A stretch of DNA of 64,000 nucleotides from an uncultured Prevotellaceae bacterium (GCA_900315105.1 OMXX01000007.1:1-64000), one strand, 5' to 3'. Counted from the first letter of the stretch, positions 42,561 through 52,078 are shown. Numbers and translations are program-made. Notes: a model not told the origin generated them from the sequence alone.

Positions 42561-44471
42561 ATGTACAGGATCAAGAAACTCGACATATACATCACGAAGC
42601 AGTTCTTGCTGCTTTTCGCTGGAACGTTCTTCATCAGCCTCTTTGTGCTGATGATGCAGTTTCTGTGGCGATATGTCGATGAGGTTATAGGCAAGGGACT
42701 GTCAATGGAAGTACTTGCCCAGTTCTTTTGGTACATGGGACTTATGCTTATTCCACAAGCCCTTCCTCTTGCCATTCTCCTTGCATCGCTCATCACAATG
42801 GGCAACATAGGCGAGAACAGCGAGTTGACAGCTATCAAGGCGGCTGGAATATCGCTGATACAGACATTACGCCCGCTTATTTTCATCACCGGTCTCATTA
42901 CGGTAGCCTCGTTCTATTTCCAGAATAACATAGGTCCGAACTCTACAAAGAAGCTCACCCAACTGCTCGTGTCCATGAAGCAGAAGTCTCCGGAACTGGA
43001 GATTCCAGAAGGTATTTTCTACGACGGAATACCTCAATGTAACCTGTACGTGCAGAAGAAAGACCTTGAAACGGGCATGCTCTATGGCGTGATGATATAC
43101 CGAATGACAAACTCATTCGAGGATGCAGCCATTATACTTGCCGATTCCGGCAGACTGCAATCCACAGCCGACAAGCAGCACCTTCTCCTCTCACTATACA
43201 GTGGTGAGTGGTTTGAGAACATGCGCTCACAGGAATTTGCGGGTAATGCAGGAGTGCCATATAGAAGGGAGTCATTTATCAGCAAGAAGATAGTCCTTGA
43301 CTTCAATGGCGACCTTGACCTTGCCGACGAGTCAAACTTCGCAGGCAAACCACAGGCAAAGAGCCTGAAACAAATCTTCGTTGCAGTTGATTCCCTAAAC
43401 CATGTCTATGACAGTATAGGAAAAGTCACTCGAATGGATCTCGACAGGATGTACTCCTATACATCTCCAAGCCAAACAAACAAGACCGACTCCCTCGCAG
43501 CCGTAAAGAAAGGCCAGCAAAGCACATACTCGTTTGACACCATTGTGGCAAGACTGAAGCCTTCGGATAAACGAGATGCCCTACAACACGCATTGGGCAG
43601 GGTACAGATGCTTACATCGGAACTTAGCTGGCGAGAATCAATAACCAGCGACGGCGACCAGACTATACGCAAGCATTGGCTTGAGGCGGTGAATAAGTTC
43701 ACGCTATCAATCACATGCCTTATATTCTTCTTTATCGGAGCGCCATTGGGAGCTATTATCAGGAAGGGAGGACTCGGCGTGCCAGTCATTATCTCGGTAC
43801 TTGTATTCATCGTATTCTATATTCTTGACAATACGGGATTCCGAATGGCAAGAATAGGAGCATGGCCTATATGGCTCGGTAAGGGAATGGCACCTGCCGT
43901 TCTCATACCTCTGGCATCGTTCGTGACCTACAAGGCAAACAAAGACTCCATGGTATTCAACATGGACGCATACCGTAATGCGTTTATACGACTTCTCGGA
44001 CTTCGCCTCAAGCGAAACGTGGCAAGCAAGGAGGTTATCATCAACGATCCTGATTACCGAAGGGATGCCGACCGTCTCTCCGTCATGTCGCATCAGGTTC
44101 GTGCATACGCATACGGTCATCATCTCATGCGAATGCCGAATGTCATCAACGTATTCTTCCGCTATCAGCCAGACCACGAGATAGAAAGGATAAGTGCCGA
44201 GTTGGAGGAGATTATCGAGGATCTTTCCAATACCCGGGACAGGTTTATCATGGCATATCTCAACCAATACCCGATAGTATCGGAGAAAGCCCACACACGT
44301 CCATTCGAGCGTAAGTGGATGAACATCACGGCTGCTATAATACTGCCAGTCGGGATTTTCCTCTACCTGCGAATGTGGAGATTCCGCCTCCGCCTTTTGA
44401 CCGATTTGCGCAAGATACGAATAACAAACGAGAAAATAGTGGATAGAATCGGCAAAATGGCCGCCCAATAG
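42561..44471 (+). CDS. LptF/LptG-type permease (YjgP/YjgQ family), enlarged
   Basis: A 636-residue inner-membrane protein of the LptF/G family, which with LptB moves lipopolysaccharide toward the outer membrane. N-terminal membrane helices lie at about 13-35, 55-80 and 100-120; a periplasmic beta-rich domain follows (about 125-370) and then further helices (about 385-470). E. coli LptF and LptG have about 360 residues. The extra 165 residues at the C-terminus contain a charged helical stretch (EIERISAELEEIIEDL) and one more membrane helix (ITAAIILPVGIFLYLRM). The extension is not known to me. Confidence 0.9.
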   Translation: MYRIKKLDIYITKQFLLLFAGTFFISLFVLMMQFLWRYVDEVIGKGLSMEVLAQFFWYMGLMLIPQALPLAILLASLITMGNIGENSELTAIKAAGISLIQTLRPLIFITGLITVASFYFQNNIGPNSTKKLTQLLVSMKQKSPELEIPEGIFYDGIPQCNLYVQKKDLETGMLYGVMIYRMTNSFEDAAIILADSGRLQSTADKQHLLLSLYSGEWFENMRSQEFAGNAGVPYRRESFISKKIVLDFNGDLDLADESNFAGKPQAKSLKQIFVAVDSLNHVYDSIGKVTRMDLDRMYSYTSPSQTNKTDSLAAVKKGQQSTYSFDTIVARLKPSDKRDALQHALGRVQMLTSELSWRESITSDGDQTIRKHWLEAVNKFTLSITCLIFFFIGAPLGAIIRKGGLGVPVIISVLVFIVFYILDNTGFRMARIGAWPIWLGKGMAPAVLIPLASFVTYKANKDSMVFNMDAYRNAFIRLLGLRLKRNVASKEVIINDPDYRRDADRLSVMSHQVRAYAYGHHLMRMPNVINVFFRYQPDHEIERISAELEEIIEDLSNTRDRFIMAYLNQYPIVSEKAHTRPFERKWMNITAAIILPVGIFLYLRMWRFRLRLLTDLRKIRITNEKIVDRIGKMAAQ

Positions 44472-44577
44472 ATATAAATAGGTGTAATAGATAGTAATTT
44501 TATTACCAAAATAGCGTATTTGGGTAACAAAACGTTAAAAAAAGCGTTAATAATTTCATAAAACGAAAGAAAATTCG

Positions 44578-44586
44578 TACCTTTGC
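44578..44586 (+). promoter_or_regulatory. -7 box of the aminotransferase gene
   Basis: TACCTTTGC, 27 bases before the ATG. The -33 position has TTTC instead of TTTG. Confidence 0.55.
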
Positions 44587-44613
44587 AGCCAATAAACTTT
44601 TCAGAAATCATAC

Positions 44614-45807
44614 ATGGTACATTTATCAAACCGTCTTAACAGACTTGCTCCATCAGCTACACTTGCCATGTCTCAGAAGAGCAGCGAGATGAAAGCTCAG
44701 GGCATTGACGTAATCAACATGAGTGTTGGCGAACCAGATTTCAACACTCCAGACCACATCAAGGAAGCAGCAAAGAAGGCCGTTGACGATAACTGGTCAC
44801 GCTACTCTCCAGTACCTGGTTATCCAGACCTTCGCAAAGCAGTAGTTGAGAAACTCAAGCGCGAAAACGGTCTCGACTATTCAGTTTCAGAAATTCTTGT
44901 CAGCAATGGTGCCAAGCAGGCTGTATGCAACGCAGTCATGGCGCTTGTTGACGATGGCGACGAGGTTATCATACCTGCACCTTACTGGGTTAGCTATCCA
45001 CAGATGGCTCTTCTCGCAGGTGGTACACCGGTTCATATTCCAGCAGGCTTCGAACAGGACTTCAAGATTACTCCTGCACAGCTCGAGGCTGCAATCACCC
45101 CAAAGACACGCATGCTTATCCTCTGCTCTCCAAGCAACCCTACAGGTAGCGTATATTCAAAGGAAGAGCTCAAGGGACTTGCCGACGTGCTCAAGAAGCA
45201 CCCGGAGGTTTATGTTCTCGCAGACGAGATCTACGAGCACATCAACTACGTTGGCAAGCACGAGAGCATTGCACAGTTCCCAGGCATGAAGGAACAGACC
45301 ATTATTATAAATGGTGTAAGTAAGGCTTATGCCATGACAGGATGGCGTATAGGATACATGGCTGCACCAGAGTGGATTGTCAAAGGCTGTAACAAGCTTC
45401 AGGGACAATACACATCAGGCCCTTGCTCAGTAAGCCAGAAGGCTGCAGAGGCTGCATATGTTCTCTCTCAGAACTGCGTAGAGGAGATGCGTGTGGCATT
45501 CGAGCGTCGTCGCGACCTCATCGTAGAACTTGCCAAGGACATCCCAGGCTTGGAGGTAAACGTACCACAGGGTGCATTCTATCTCTTCCCTAAGTGTACA
45601 AGTTTCTACGGCAAGACAGACGGTGAGCGTACAATAAATAATTCAACGGATCTCGCTATGTACCTCCTTGAGGTTGGACACGTTGCTACAGTAGGCGGAG
45701 ACGCATTCGGCGACCCAGAATGTTTCCGCATGAGCTATGCCACAAGCGATGACAATATCCGTGAGGCAATGCGACGTATCAAAGACTGCCTTTCACGTTT
45801 GCATTAA
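44614..45807 (+). CDS. Class I/II pyridoxal-phosphate aminotransferase (aspartate aminotransferase type)
   Basis: A 397-residue enzyme of aspartate aminotransferase subgroup I-gamma type. PLP is bound by Lys237 in GVSKAYAMTGWRIGY; other motifs are GEPDFNTP, NGAKQAV, PAPYWVSYP, SPSNPTGS and LADEIYE. The C-terminal substrate arginine lies in FRMSYA. The predicted reaction is exchange of the amino group between aspartate and 2-oxoglutarate; prephenate or aromatic substrates are possible in this subgroup. It is cytoplasmic and a single-gene unit. Confidence 0.93.
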   Translation: MVHLSNRLNRLAPSATLAMSQKSSEMKAQGIDVINMSVGEPDFNTPDHIKEAAKKAVDDNWSRYSPVPGYPDLRKAVVEKLKRENGLDYSVSEILVSNGAKQAVCNAVMALVDDGDEVIIPAPYWVSYPQMALLAGGTPVHIPAGFEQDFKITPAQLEAAITPKTRMLILCSPSNPTGSVYSKEELKGLADVLKKHPEVYVLADEIYEHINYVGKHESIAQFPGMKEQTIIINGVSKAYAMTGWRIGYMAAPEWIVKGCNKLQGQYTSGPCSVSQKAAEAAYVLSQNCVEEMRVAFERRRDLIVELAKDIPGLEVNVPQGAFYLFPKCTSFYGKTDGERTINNSTDLAMYLLEVGHVATVGGDAFGDPECFRMSYATSDDNIREAMRRIKDCLSRLH

Positions 45808-45859
45808 AAAAAATAGTGTTAAAAGTTCTTAATCATAAGTGAAGTTCAATTTTAATTTG

Positions 45860-45868
45860 TATCTTTGC
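45860..45868 (+). promoter_or_regulatory. -7 box of the ExbB-TonB cluster
   Basis: TATCTTTGC followed by a leader of about 125 bases before the ExbB start codon. No TTTG at the usual distance. Confidence 0.55.
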
Positions 45869-45999
45869 GTTCGGAAACGGGAGGAAAGCCTTATATCGGC
45901 ATTCAATTATGTTCAAACTTAAGAACTCTTTAACCGTAAATCAGAAAGAAAAATTCATTAACTCAAAATTTTATTTAACAACTTAAACTAAAAAAAATT

Positions 46000-46830
46000 A
46001 TGGCAGCTACACAAAAGCCAGCCCCAAAGAAGTCTTCTGGCTTCCAGGGCGTTCGTAATGCGTTTTGGATCATCGCAGCAATGTTCGTTGTTGCAGTATG
46101 TATCTACAAGTTTGTTCTCGGTGCACCTGATAACTTCGTAGGCGGTGACCCAGATGGTGAGGTTCTCAATGGTAACATTGCAGGTACTATCTACAAAGGT
46201 GGTATTGTTGTACCAGTGCTGATCACATTGATGCTCACAGTGCTTTGTCTTTCTATCGAGCGTTTCTTCGCTCAGAAGACAGCTTTCGGTAAGATGGCAA
46301 CTACAAAGTTCGTTATCGCAATCAAGGCAGCTCTCGCAAAGAACGATTTCGTTGAGGCTCAGAACCTCTGCGACAAGCAGCGCGGTACAATCGCTAACGT
46401 TGTTGGCGCTTCTCTCAAGGCTTACAAGGAAGTTGAGGCTCTTCAGGGTGTAAAGAAGGCTCAGAAGATCTCTAAGATCCAGCAGGCTCACGAGGAAGCA
46501 GTTCAGCTCGAGATGCCAACTCTTCAGATGAACATGCCTATCCTTGCTACTCTCGTAACACTTGGTACTCTTACCGCTCTGTTCGGTACTGTAACCGGTA
46601 TGATCAAGTCATTCGCTGCTCTTGCATCTGGTGGTGGTGGTGACTCTGTTGCTTTGTCAACTGGTATTTCTGAGGCCCTTATCAATACCGCTCTCGGTAT
46701 CTTGACATCATGGCTCGCTGTAATCTCTTACAACTTCTACTCTAACCGTATCGACAAGCTCACATACGCTCTCGACGAGGTTGGTTACACTATTGCTCAG
46801 ACATACGAGGCAAACCACGACGAGGCTTAA
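46000..46830 (+). CDS. exbB: MotA/TolQ/ExbB proton-channel family protein
   Basis: A 276-residue inner-membrane protein with the three helices of ExbB (about 20-40, 68-88, 180-205 with a further helix near 225-245). The conserved channel segment LGTLTALFGTVTGMI and GISEALINTALGI is clear. With ExbD it uses the proton gradient to energise TonB. Compared with E. coli ExbB it has a 20-residue hydrophilic start. It leads a tight cluster with two exbD genes and tonB. Confidence 0.93.
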   Translation: MAATQKPAPKKSSGFQGVRNAFWIIAAMFVVAVCIYKFVLGAPDNFVGGDPDGEVLNGNIAGTIYKGGIVVPVLITLMLTVLCLSIERFFAQKTAFGKMATTKFVIAIKAALAKNDFVEAQNLCDKQRGTIANVVGASLKAYKEVEALQGVKKAQKISKIQQAHEEAVQLEMPTLQMNMPILATLVTLGTLTALFGTVTGMIKSFAALASGGGGDSVALSTGISEALINTALGILTSWLAVISYNFYSNRIDKLTYALDEVGYTIAQTYEANHDEA

Positions 46831-46862
46831 GTTTTTACTAACCCTTTAAAACATTTATCACT

Positions 46863-47474
46863 ATGGGTAAAGTAAAACTTAAGAAACAAGACATCTGGAT
46901 CGATATGACGCCTATGTCAGACGTGATGGTGCTGTTGCTCTGTTTCTTCATGCTGACCTCTACTTTTACAAAGCCAGAGCCAGTGAAGGTTGTTGAGCCA
47001 CAGTCTATTGCCGAGATTAAGGTGCCTGAGAAGGATGTGCTGAACATTCTTGTCGATAAGGAAGGCAAGGTGTTCATGAGTATGGATAACCAGTTCAACC
47101 TGGGTGACGCTGCAATGGACGTTACCGATCAGTTCGGTATCACATTGACAAAACAGCAGTTGGCTAATTTCAAGTCAGATCCAATGTTCGGTGCTCCAAT
47201 GAATGTTATTGAGAAGTTCCTCAACATGGAGGAAAGCCAGCGCCGTGAGGGCTTGAAAGAACTTGGTATTCCATTGGATAGTATTGATGGTGGAAAGAGT
47301 GAGTTCCAGATGTGGGTTAAGGCAGCAAAGAATGCCAATTCTGACATCAAGGTTGCTATCAAGGCCGACAAGGATACTCCTTATAAAATCATCAAGCGTG
47401 TAATGTCGGAGCTTCAGGATATTAACGAGAACCGTTACTACCTGATCACTTCGCTCAAATCACAGGAGGATTAA
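46863..47474 (+). CDS. exbD: ExbD/TolR family protein (first copy)
   Basis: A 203-residue protein: short cytoplasmic start, one membrane helix (about 15-35) with the proton-carrying Asp in IDMTPMSDVMVLLL, and a periplasmic domain ending LQDINENRYYLITSLK. It is longer than E. coli ExbD because of an insertion of about 50 residues (about 80-140). It differs from the second copy, so the complex may contain two kinds of ExbD. Confidence 0.93.
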   Translation: MGKVKLKKQDIWIDMTPMSDVMVLLLCFFMLTSTFTKPEPVKVVEPQSIAEIKVPEKDVLNILVDKEGKVFMSMDNQFNLGDAAMDVTDQFGITLTKQQLANFKSDPMFGAPMNVIEKFLNMEESQRREGLKELGIPLDSIDGGKSEFQMWVKAAKNANSDIKVAIKADKDTPYKIIKRVMSELQDINENRYYLITSLKSQED

Positions 47475-47477
47475 GCC

Positions 47478-48122
47478 ATGGCAAAAGTAAAGAAAAGTAG
47501 ACAGAAAAAACAGCAGACTCGAGTAGACTTCACCCCTATGGTGGATATGATGATGCTGTTGATCACCTTCTTCATGCTCTGTACCACTTTGGCTAAGCCT
47601 CAGACAATGGAATTGAGTATGCCTACCAACGATAATGTTGATGATGCCGAGAAGACTGTTACAAAGGAGTCTTATACTATCACAATGTTCCTTGGAGCAG
47701 ATAATCAGATCTACTATGTAGAAGGTCAGATCAAGCCAGAAGATCCTACTTGTCTGAAGAAGACTACATGGGGTAAGGACGGCATCCGCAAGGCACTCAT
47801 TGGTCACGTTACAGAGGACGGCACTCAGCCTATTCTTGATGTAATGACTGCAAAGGCTAAGCTTGATGAATTCAAGGTGAAGAACCCAACAATGACTCAG
47901 GCTCAGTACGATGAAAGGCTCAAGGCAATCAAGAAGGGTGAGCTTGAAAGTGGAAAAATCGAGACAATGACCATCATCATCAAGGCTACAGATAACTCAA
48001 ATTATCTCAACCTTATTGATGCTCTTGACGAGATGCAGATTTGCTCTGTATCTAAGTATGTAATTGATAAGATTAACGACAACGATAAGAAGCTTCTCGA
48101 AGCTGCCGGTGTCAAGGAGTAA
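47478..48122 (+). CDS. exbD: ExbD/TolR family protein (second copy)
   Basis: A 214-residue protein that starts 3 bases after the first exbD. The membrane segment has the motif VDFTPMVDMMMLLITFFMLC with the conserved Asp. The periplasmic part ends LIDALDEMQICSVSKYVI. It has an insertion around residues 85-160 unlike that of the first copy. Its N-terminus is strongly basic (KVKKSRQKKQQ). Confidence 0.93.
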   Translation: MAKVKKSRQKKQQTRVDFTPMVDMMMLLITFFMLCTTLAKPQTMELSMPTNDNVDDAEKTVTKESYTITMFLGADNQIYYVEGQIKPEDPTCLKKTTWGKDGIRKALIGHVTEDGTQPILDVMTAKAKLDEFKVKNPTMTQAQYDERLKAIKKGELESGKIETMTIIIKATDNSNYLNLIDALDEMQICSVSKYVIDKINDNDKKLLEAAGVKE

Positions 48123-48158
48123 TCTATTAGTAACTTTAACTTAAGAAAGGAAAAGAAA

Positions 48159-48998
48159 ATGTCACAAATAGATCTTATTGACAATAGGTGGTCGGACTTA
48201 ATGTTCGAGAACCGTAACAAAGAGTACGGTGCTTATGTTCTTCGTCGTCAGACTACAGCGCGTAACATCAAATCAATTATCATCGTACTTATCCTCTTCG
48301 CTCTCGTAATGGCATACATGGTTGCTATGAATGCTTATAATGAGTATCAGAAGGCACACATGGCACAGACTCAGGTAACTGAGCTTACTGCTCTTCAAGA
48401 GCAGAAGAAGGAAGCTAAGGTTGAGCGTAAGGAGATCATCAAGCAGGAGAAGGTTGAGCAGGTTGTAGAGAAGGTAAAGAGCTCTATCAAGTTCACCGCA
48501 CCTGTGATCAAGAAGGATAATGAGGTAAACCCAGAGGACGAGATGAAGTCTCAGGACGAAATCATGAACTCTAAGGTAGCCGTAGGTTTCGCTAACGTTA
48601 TCGGTAACGATGAGTCTGGTGAAGTGCTCAAGGCTAAGGAGCAGCTCATTACAGAGCCAGTTAAGCCAAAGGAAGAAGAGAACAAGGTGTTCGACGTAGT
48701 AGAACAGATGCCTTCTTTCCCAGGCGGTATGAATGCTCTTATGGATTACCTCAGAAAGGCTATCAAGTACCCACCAGTAGCAGAGGAAAACGGTATCCAG
48801 GGTCGTGTAGTATGTACATTCGTTGTAGAGCGTGACGGTAGTGTAACTGACGTCCGAGTTGCAAAGTCTGTTGACCCATCTCTCGACAAGGAGGCTGTTC
48901 GCGTGGTTAGCGCAATGCCTAAGTGGATTCCTGGTAAGCAGAATGGTCAGTCTGTACGTGTAAAGTACACACTCCCTGTAACATTCCGTCTCCAGTAA
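48159..48998 (+). CDS. tonB: TonB family energy transducer
   Basis: A 279-residue protein with one membrane helix (about 38-60), a charged Lys/Glu linker and the TonB C-terminal domain (about 190-279: FPGGMNALMDYLRKAIKYPP, GRVVCTFVVERDGSVTDVRV, MPKWIPGKQNGQSVRVKYTLPVTFRL). It connects ExbB/ExbD to TonB-dependent receptors such as those of polysaccharide loci. Unlike E. coli TonB the linker is not Pro-rich but Lys/Glu-rich. Confidence 0.95.
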   Translation: MSQIDLIDNRWSDLMFENRNKEYGAYVLRRQTTARNIKSIIIVLILFALVMAYMVAMNAYNEYQKAHMAQTQVTELTALQEQKKEAKVERKEIIKQEKVEQVVEKVKSSIKFTAPVIKKDNEVNPEDEMKSQDEIMNSKVAVGFANVIGNDESGEVLKAKEQLITEPVKPKEEENKVFDVVEQMPSFPGGMNALMDYLRKAIKYPPVAEENGIQGRVVCTFVVERDGSVTDVRVAKSVDPSLDKEAVRVVSAMPKWIPGKQNGQSVRVKYTLPVTFRLQ

Positions 48999-49046
48999 TA
49001 CTTGAATGTTTTCTGTGGATTTCCGCAGAATACGATACATTAAACT

Positions 49047-49088
49047 TTGAGCTCTCTCACTCTCCCGTAGAGGAGGGAGCTCAATTTT
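49047..49088 (+). terminator. Terminator after tonB
   Basis: TTGAGCTCTCTC and GAGGGAGCTCAA pair, followed by TTTTAT. It separates the ExbB-TonB part from the following substrate-binding gene, possibly as a partial terminator. Confidence 0.75.
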
Positions 49089-49163
49089 ATCATATAAGGT
49101 GCCATATCTGACACCTTCACTACAGCCAAGACAATTTCAAAAAATTCATTATTAACCCGAACA

Positions 49164-50138
49164 ATGAAATCAATTGCATCAACACTCGTAATCTTCATAG
49201 CATCTATGCTCACATTCGGCATGCTGTCCTCTTGTAAAGAAAAAAAGAAGGACCCAAATGCGCGCACAGATACATACGCCACCGGAAAGATAACATTCGG
49301 TGCTGATGAGAGTTTTATGCCAATCATCGATGAAGAGATGGAGGTTTTCCATCATACCTATAAAGATGCTCATGTAACTCCGAAATACATGAGCGAGTCA
49401 GAAGGAATGAACCTTCTTCTTAAAGACAAGCTTCTCATGATGTTCACAACACGTGATTTCAAGAAAAGCGAATATGACAATCTGAAGGCGCGTCAACGCT
49501 TCCCTATGACAATACATATTGGTTATGATGCACTTGCCATAATAGCCAACAAGAATAATACAGACTCATGCATCTGCGTGGATGATGTAAAGAGAATCCT
49601 TACAGGTGAGGCTCTTAACTGGAAAGACATATATCCAGCAAGCGCTTCACGCGGAGAAATTGTAGTGGCATTCGACAACAAGACATCAAGCACAGTACAC
49701 TACGTAGAGGACTCAATCCTCGGTGGAAAGCCTATCACAACTCCTAATGCTTTCGCAACAAAGAAAACAGCTGACGTGATAAAGTATGTTGAGGAACATC
49801 CAAACGCTATCGGAATTATAGGCAGCAACTGGCTAAACGACAAGCGTGACACGACAAACCTCACATTCAACCGCAATATCCGAGTAATGCTCGTTTCAAA
49901 ACATGCACCGGCAACATGGAAGAACTCATATAAGCCATATCAAGGCTATATCTACAACGACAAATACCCATTCATCCGCAGACTTTATGCACTTCTGAAT
50001 GATGAACGTGGCAGATATGGACTTCCACATGGTTTCGCACAGTTCATAATCTCCCAGAAAGGACAGTTGATTCTCTTCAAGGCTGGTCTGCTTCCTGCAT
50101 ATGGAAATATCGCCATAAGAGAGGTAAAGGTCAATTAA
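49164..50138 (+). CDS. PstS-like substrate-binding lipoprotein in the TonB cluster
   Basis: A 324-residue lipoprotein (lipobox LSSC, Cys23) of the PstS-like periplasmic binding protein fold. Typical features are ITFGADESFMPIIDEEMEVF, DALAIIANKNNTDSCICVDDVKRILTGE and PNAIGIIGSNWL. There are no pstC, pstA or pstB genes nearby. Its place directly behind tonB suggests a role linked to the TonB machine or sensing rather than to an ABC importer. Ligand unknown; phosphate is only one possibility. Confidence 0.85.
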   Translation: MKSIASTLVIFIASMLTFGMLSSCKEKKKDPNARTDTYATGKITFGADESFMPIIDEEMEVFHHTYKDAHVTPKYMSESEGMNLLLKDKLLMMFTTRDFKKSEYDNLKARQRFPMTIHIGYDALAIIANKNNTDSCICVDDVKRILTGEALNWKDIYPASASRGEIVVAFDNKTSSTVHYVEDSILGGKPITTPNAFATKKTADVIKYVEEHPNAIGIIGSNWLNDKRDTTNLTFNRNIRVMLVSKHAPATWKNSYKPYQGYIYNDKYPFIRRLYALLNDERGRYGLPHGFAQFIISQKGQLILFKAGLLPAYGNIAIREVKVN

Positions 50139-50313
50139 AGTCAGGATAATATATAAGGAATTATTACTTTTTGCTCAAATTCCTTTTAAGAAAATAAAAA
50201 AACGGACGTATTTGGTTAAAATCCGTAAACTGATGCAACAAAATCAATTATAATACGTCAAATTAATAGATAACCCAAACAAGACGGTAAATAAATAAAG
50301 ACAAGAGTAAAAT

Positions 50314-51750
50314 TTGCAAATTATGAAAACAGCTAAATACATTATCATCGGAGCAATGATGACAGTCATCAGTGTTCCAACTATGGCTCAGGATGCAACT
50401 TCAGCAATAGAACAGGCAACAAAGATTATTAAGTCTGGAGCTGAAGATAAAGACAAGCAGGTTACTGCAGTATTCAAAACAGTAAAGAAGGATGCAAAGG
50501 CTATTGCAGGTATCGGTCGCGCATATCTCAATGCAAAGGAATTTGACAATGCCGACAAGTACGCTGACCTTGCTATCAAGGCAAACAAGAACTGTGCAGC
50601 AGGCTATGTACTCAAGGGTGACATCTGTGTAATGAAGGACGACGGTGGTGCAGCTTCAAGTTGGTTTGAGAATGCAAATACCATGGATCCACAAGATCCA
50701 GAAGGTTATCGTCGCTATGCTCAGGTTAACGCAAAGGCAGACCCAGACGGTTCTATCGCAAAGCTTGAGCAGCTCCGTTCTATTGACCCTTCTTATCCTG
50801 TTGACCTTATTGCTGCTGAGATTCAGTCAAAGGCAGGCAGAGCAGATGCTGCAATAGAATACTACTCAAAGGTAAACCTTGACAAGATGGAGGACTACCA
50901 ACTTGCTGACTATGCAAGTACTCTCTTCCTCAAGCAGAAGTATGATGAGTCTTTGAAGGTTTCAAGCTTCGGTAACAACAAGTTCCCACGCTATGGCTCC
51001 CTCAATCGTCTCTCTCTCTTGAACAACGTAAACCTTGAGAAGTACGAGGATGCAGTCAAGTATGGCGAGCGTCTCTTCAATTCTTCTGACGATATCAAAT
51101 ACAATGCGCTCGACTATATCAACTATGGTACAGCTCTTCAGAAGCTCAAGAGAAACGACGAAGCAATCCAAGCCTTTGAGAAAGTCGTTAACACCCGCAC
51201 CTTCGACATGGAGCAGAGAATAAGCGTATATAAGAACCTCTCTGACGTTTACAAGTCAATGAGCGACTATCCAAAGGCTCTCGAATACTACGATAAGTAT
51301 GTTAAGGGCAATCAGGGCAAAATGACTGCTAACATCAAGAATGGTCTTGCTCTCCTTTACCGTTCTATGGCTCTCGAGGAGAGTGCTACCCCAGAACAGA
51401 AGCAGGAAGCAGTTGAAAAGGCTGATAAGGTATTCGCTGAGATTGCAGAGCAATTCCCTGCATTCAAGCAGAGTGTAACAGCACAGCGCGCTAAGCTCGC
51501 CTTCATTCTTGACCCAGAGGATAAGGCAGGTGTAGCAAAGCCACACTTCGATCAGCTCATCGAGATTATCAATGGTCTTGACAGCAAGGACGCTTCTGAT
51601 CTCGCTCAGCTCAAGCAGGCTCTTAGCTATAACATGGTTTACTTCGTAAAGGTTAACGAGGACATAGCAAAGGCAAAGGAATTTGCAAACAAGCTTCTCG
51701 AAATCGATCCTGAGAATGCGATGGCTAAGCAGGTTGCAGAGCTTCAGTAA
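50314..51750 (+). CDS. Secreted TPR protein of the TonB cluster
   Basis: A 478-residue protein with a signal peptide ending TMAQ (a second possible start lies three codons downstream). At least eight TPR-type helix pairs can be seen between residues 40 and 440 (AYLNAKEFDNADKYADLAIKAN; TALQKLKRNDEAIQAFEKVV; YPKALEYYDKYVKGN). It probably acts as a periplasmic scaffold. Its arrangement resembles the TPR protein at 9354-11042. The gap of 175 bases before it holds a weak hairpin (50157-50190). Confidence 0.85.
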   Translation: MQIMKTAKYIIIGAMMTVISVPTMAQDATSAIEQATKIIKSGAEDKDKQVTAVFKTVKKDAKAIAGIGRAYLNAKEFDNADKYADLAIKANKNCAAGYVLKGDICVMKDDGGAASSWFENANTMDPQDPEGYRRYAQVNAKADPDGSIAKLEQLRSIDPSYPVDLIAAEIQSKAGRADAAIEYYSKVNLDKMEDYQLADYASTLFLKQKYDESLKVSSFGNNKFPRYGSLNRLSLLNNVNLEKYEDAVKYGERLFNSSDDIKYNALDYINYGTALQKLKRNDEAIQAFEKVVNTRTFDMEQRISVYKNLSDVYKSMSDYPKALEYYDKYVKGNQGKMTANIKNGLALLYRSMALEESATPEQKQEAVEKADKVFAEIAEQFPAFKQSVTAQRAKLAFILDPEDKAGVAKPHFDQLIEIINGLDSKDASDLAQLKQALSYNMVYFVKVNEDIAKAKEFANKLLEIDPENAMAKQVAELQ

Positions 51751-51790
51751 TACGTAAGAAACAATAGAATTAATTCATATTAAATATTTT

Positions 51791-51819
51791 AAGCCCTTCG
51801 GTCATAAGACCGGAGGGCT
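51791..51819 (+). terminator. Hairpin after the TPR gene
   Basis: AGCCCTTCGGTC and GACCGGAGGGCT pair around a 4-base loop; only a weak T-rich sequence follows. Confidence 0.65.
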
Positions 51820-51869
51820 AATATTATGCCCCAATAGAATCTGTCGTGCATTTTTCATAAGCTATACAT

Positions 51870-51943
51870 GCACTAATTTCCTTATTGTTACCTGTTACTT
51901 GTTACCGAGCATGATTTCGCTCCCAAAAGAAACCGGGCTTGCA
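51870..51943 (-). repeat. 74-base direct repeat, first copy (contains GTAACA repeat copy 4)
   Basis: The stretch GCACTAATTTCCTTATTGTT to the GGGCTT end matches 52349-52422 with few changes. The first half is the 37-base GTAACA repeat in reverse orientation; the second half has CGAGCATGATTTCGCTCCC. Confidence 0.85.
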
Positions 51944-52025
51944 TCCCTGATGTAGAAAGTAAATTATCAGCAAATCAAACCTGTAAATTAATTTCTTCGC
52001 AAAGCTCAGGCGGCAAGCTGAATCC

Positions 52026-52078
52026 TGATAAAATTTATTGCTAATTTACTTTCCAAATAATATGTTCGCGTAAGCTAG
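52026..52078. repeat. About 50-base direct repeat, first copy
   Basis: TGATAAAATTTATTGCTAAT through TTCGCGTAAGC recurs at 52770-52819 with few changes. Confidence 0.8.
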
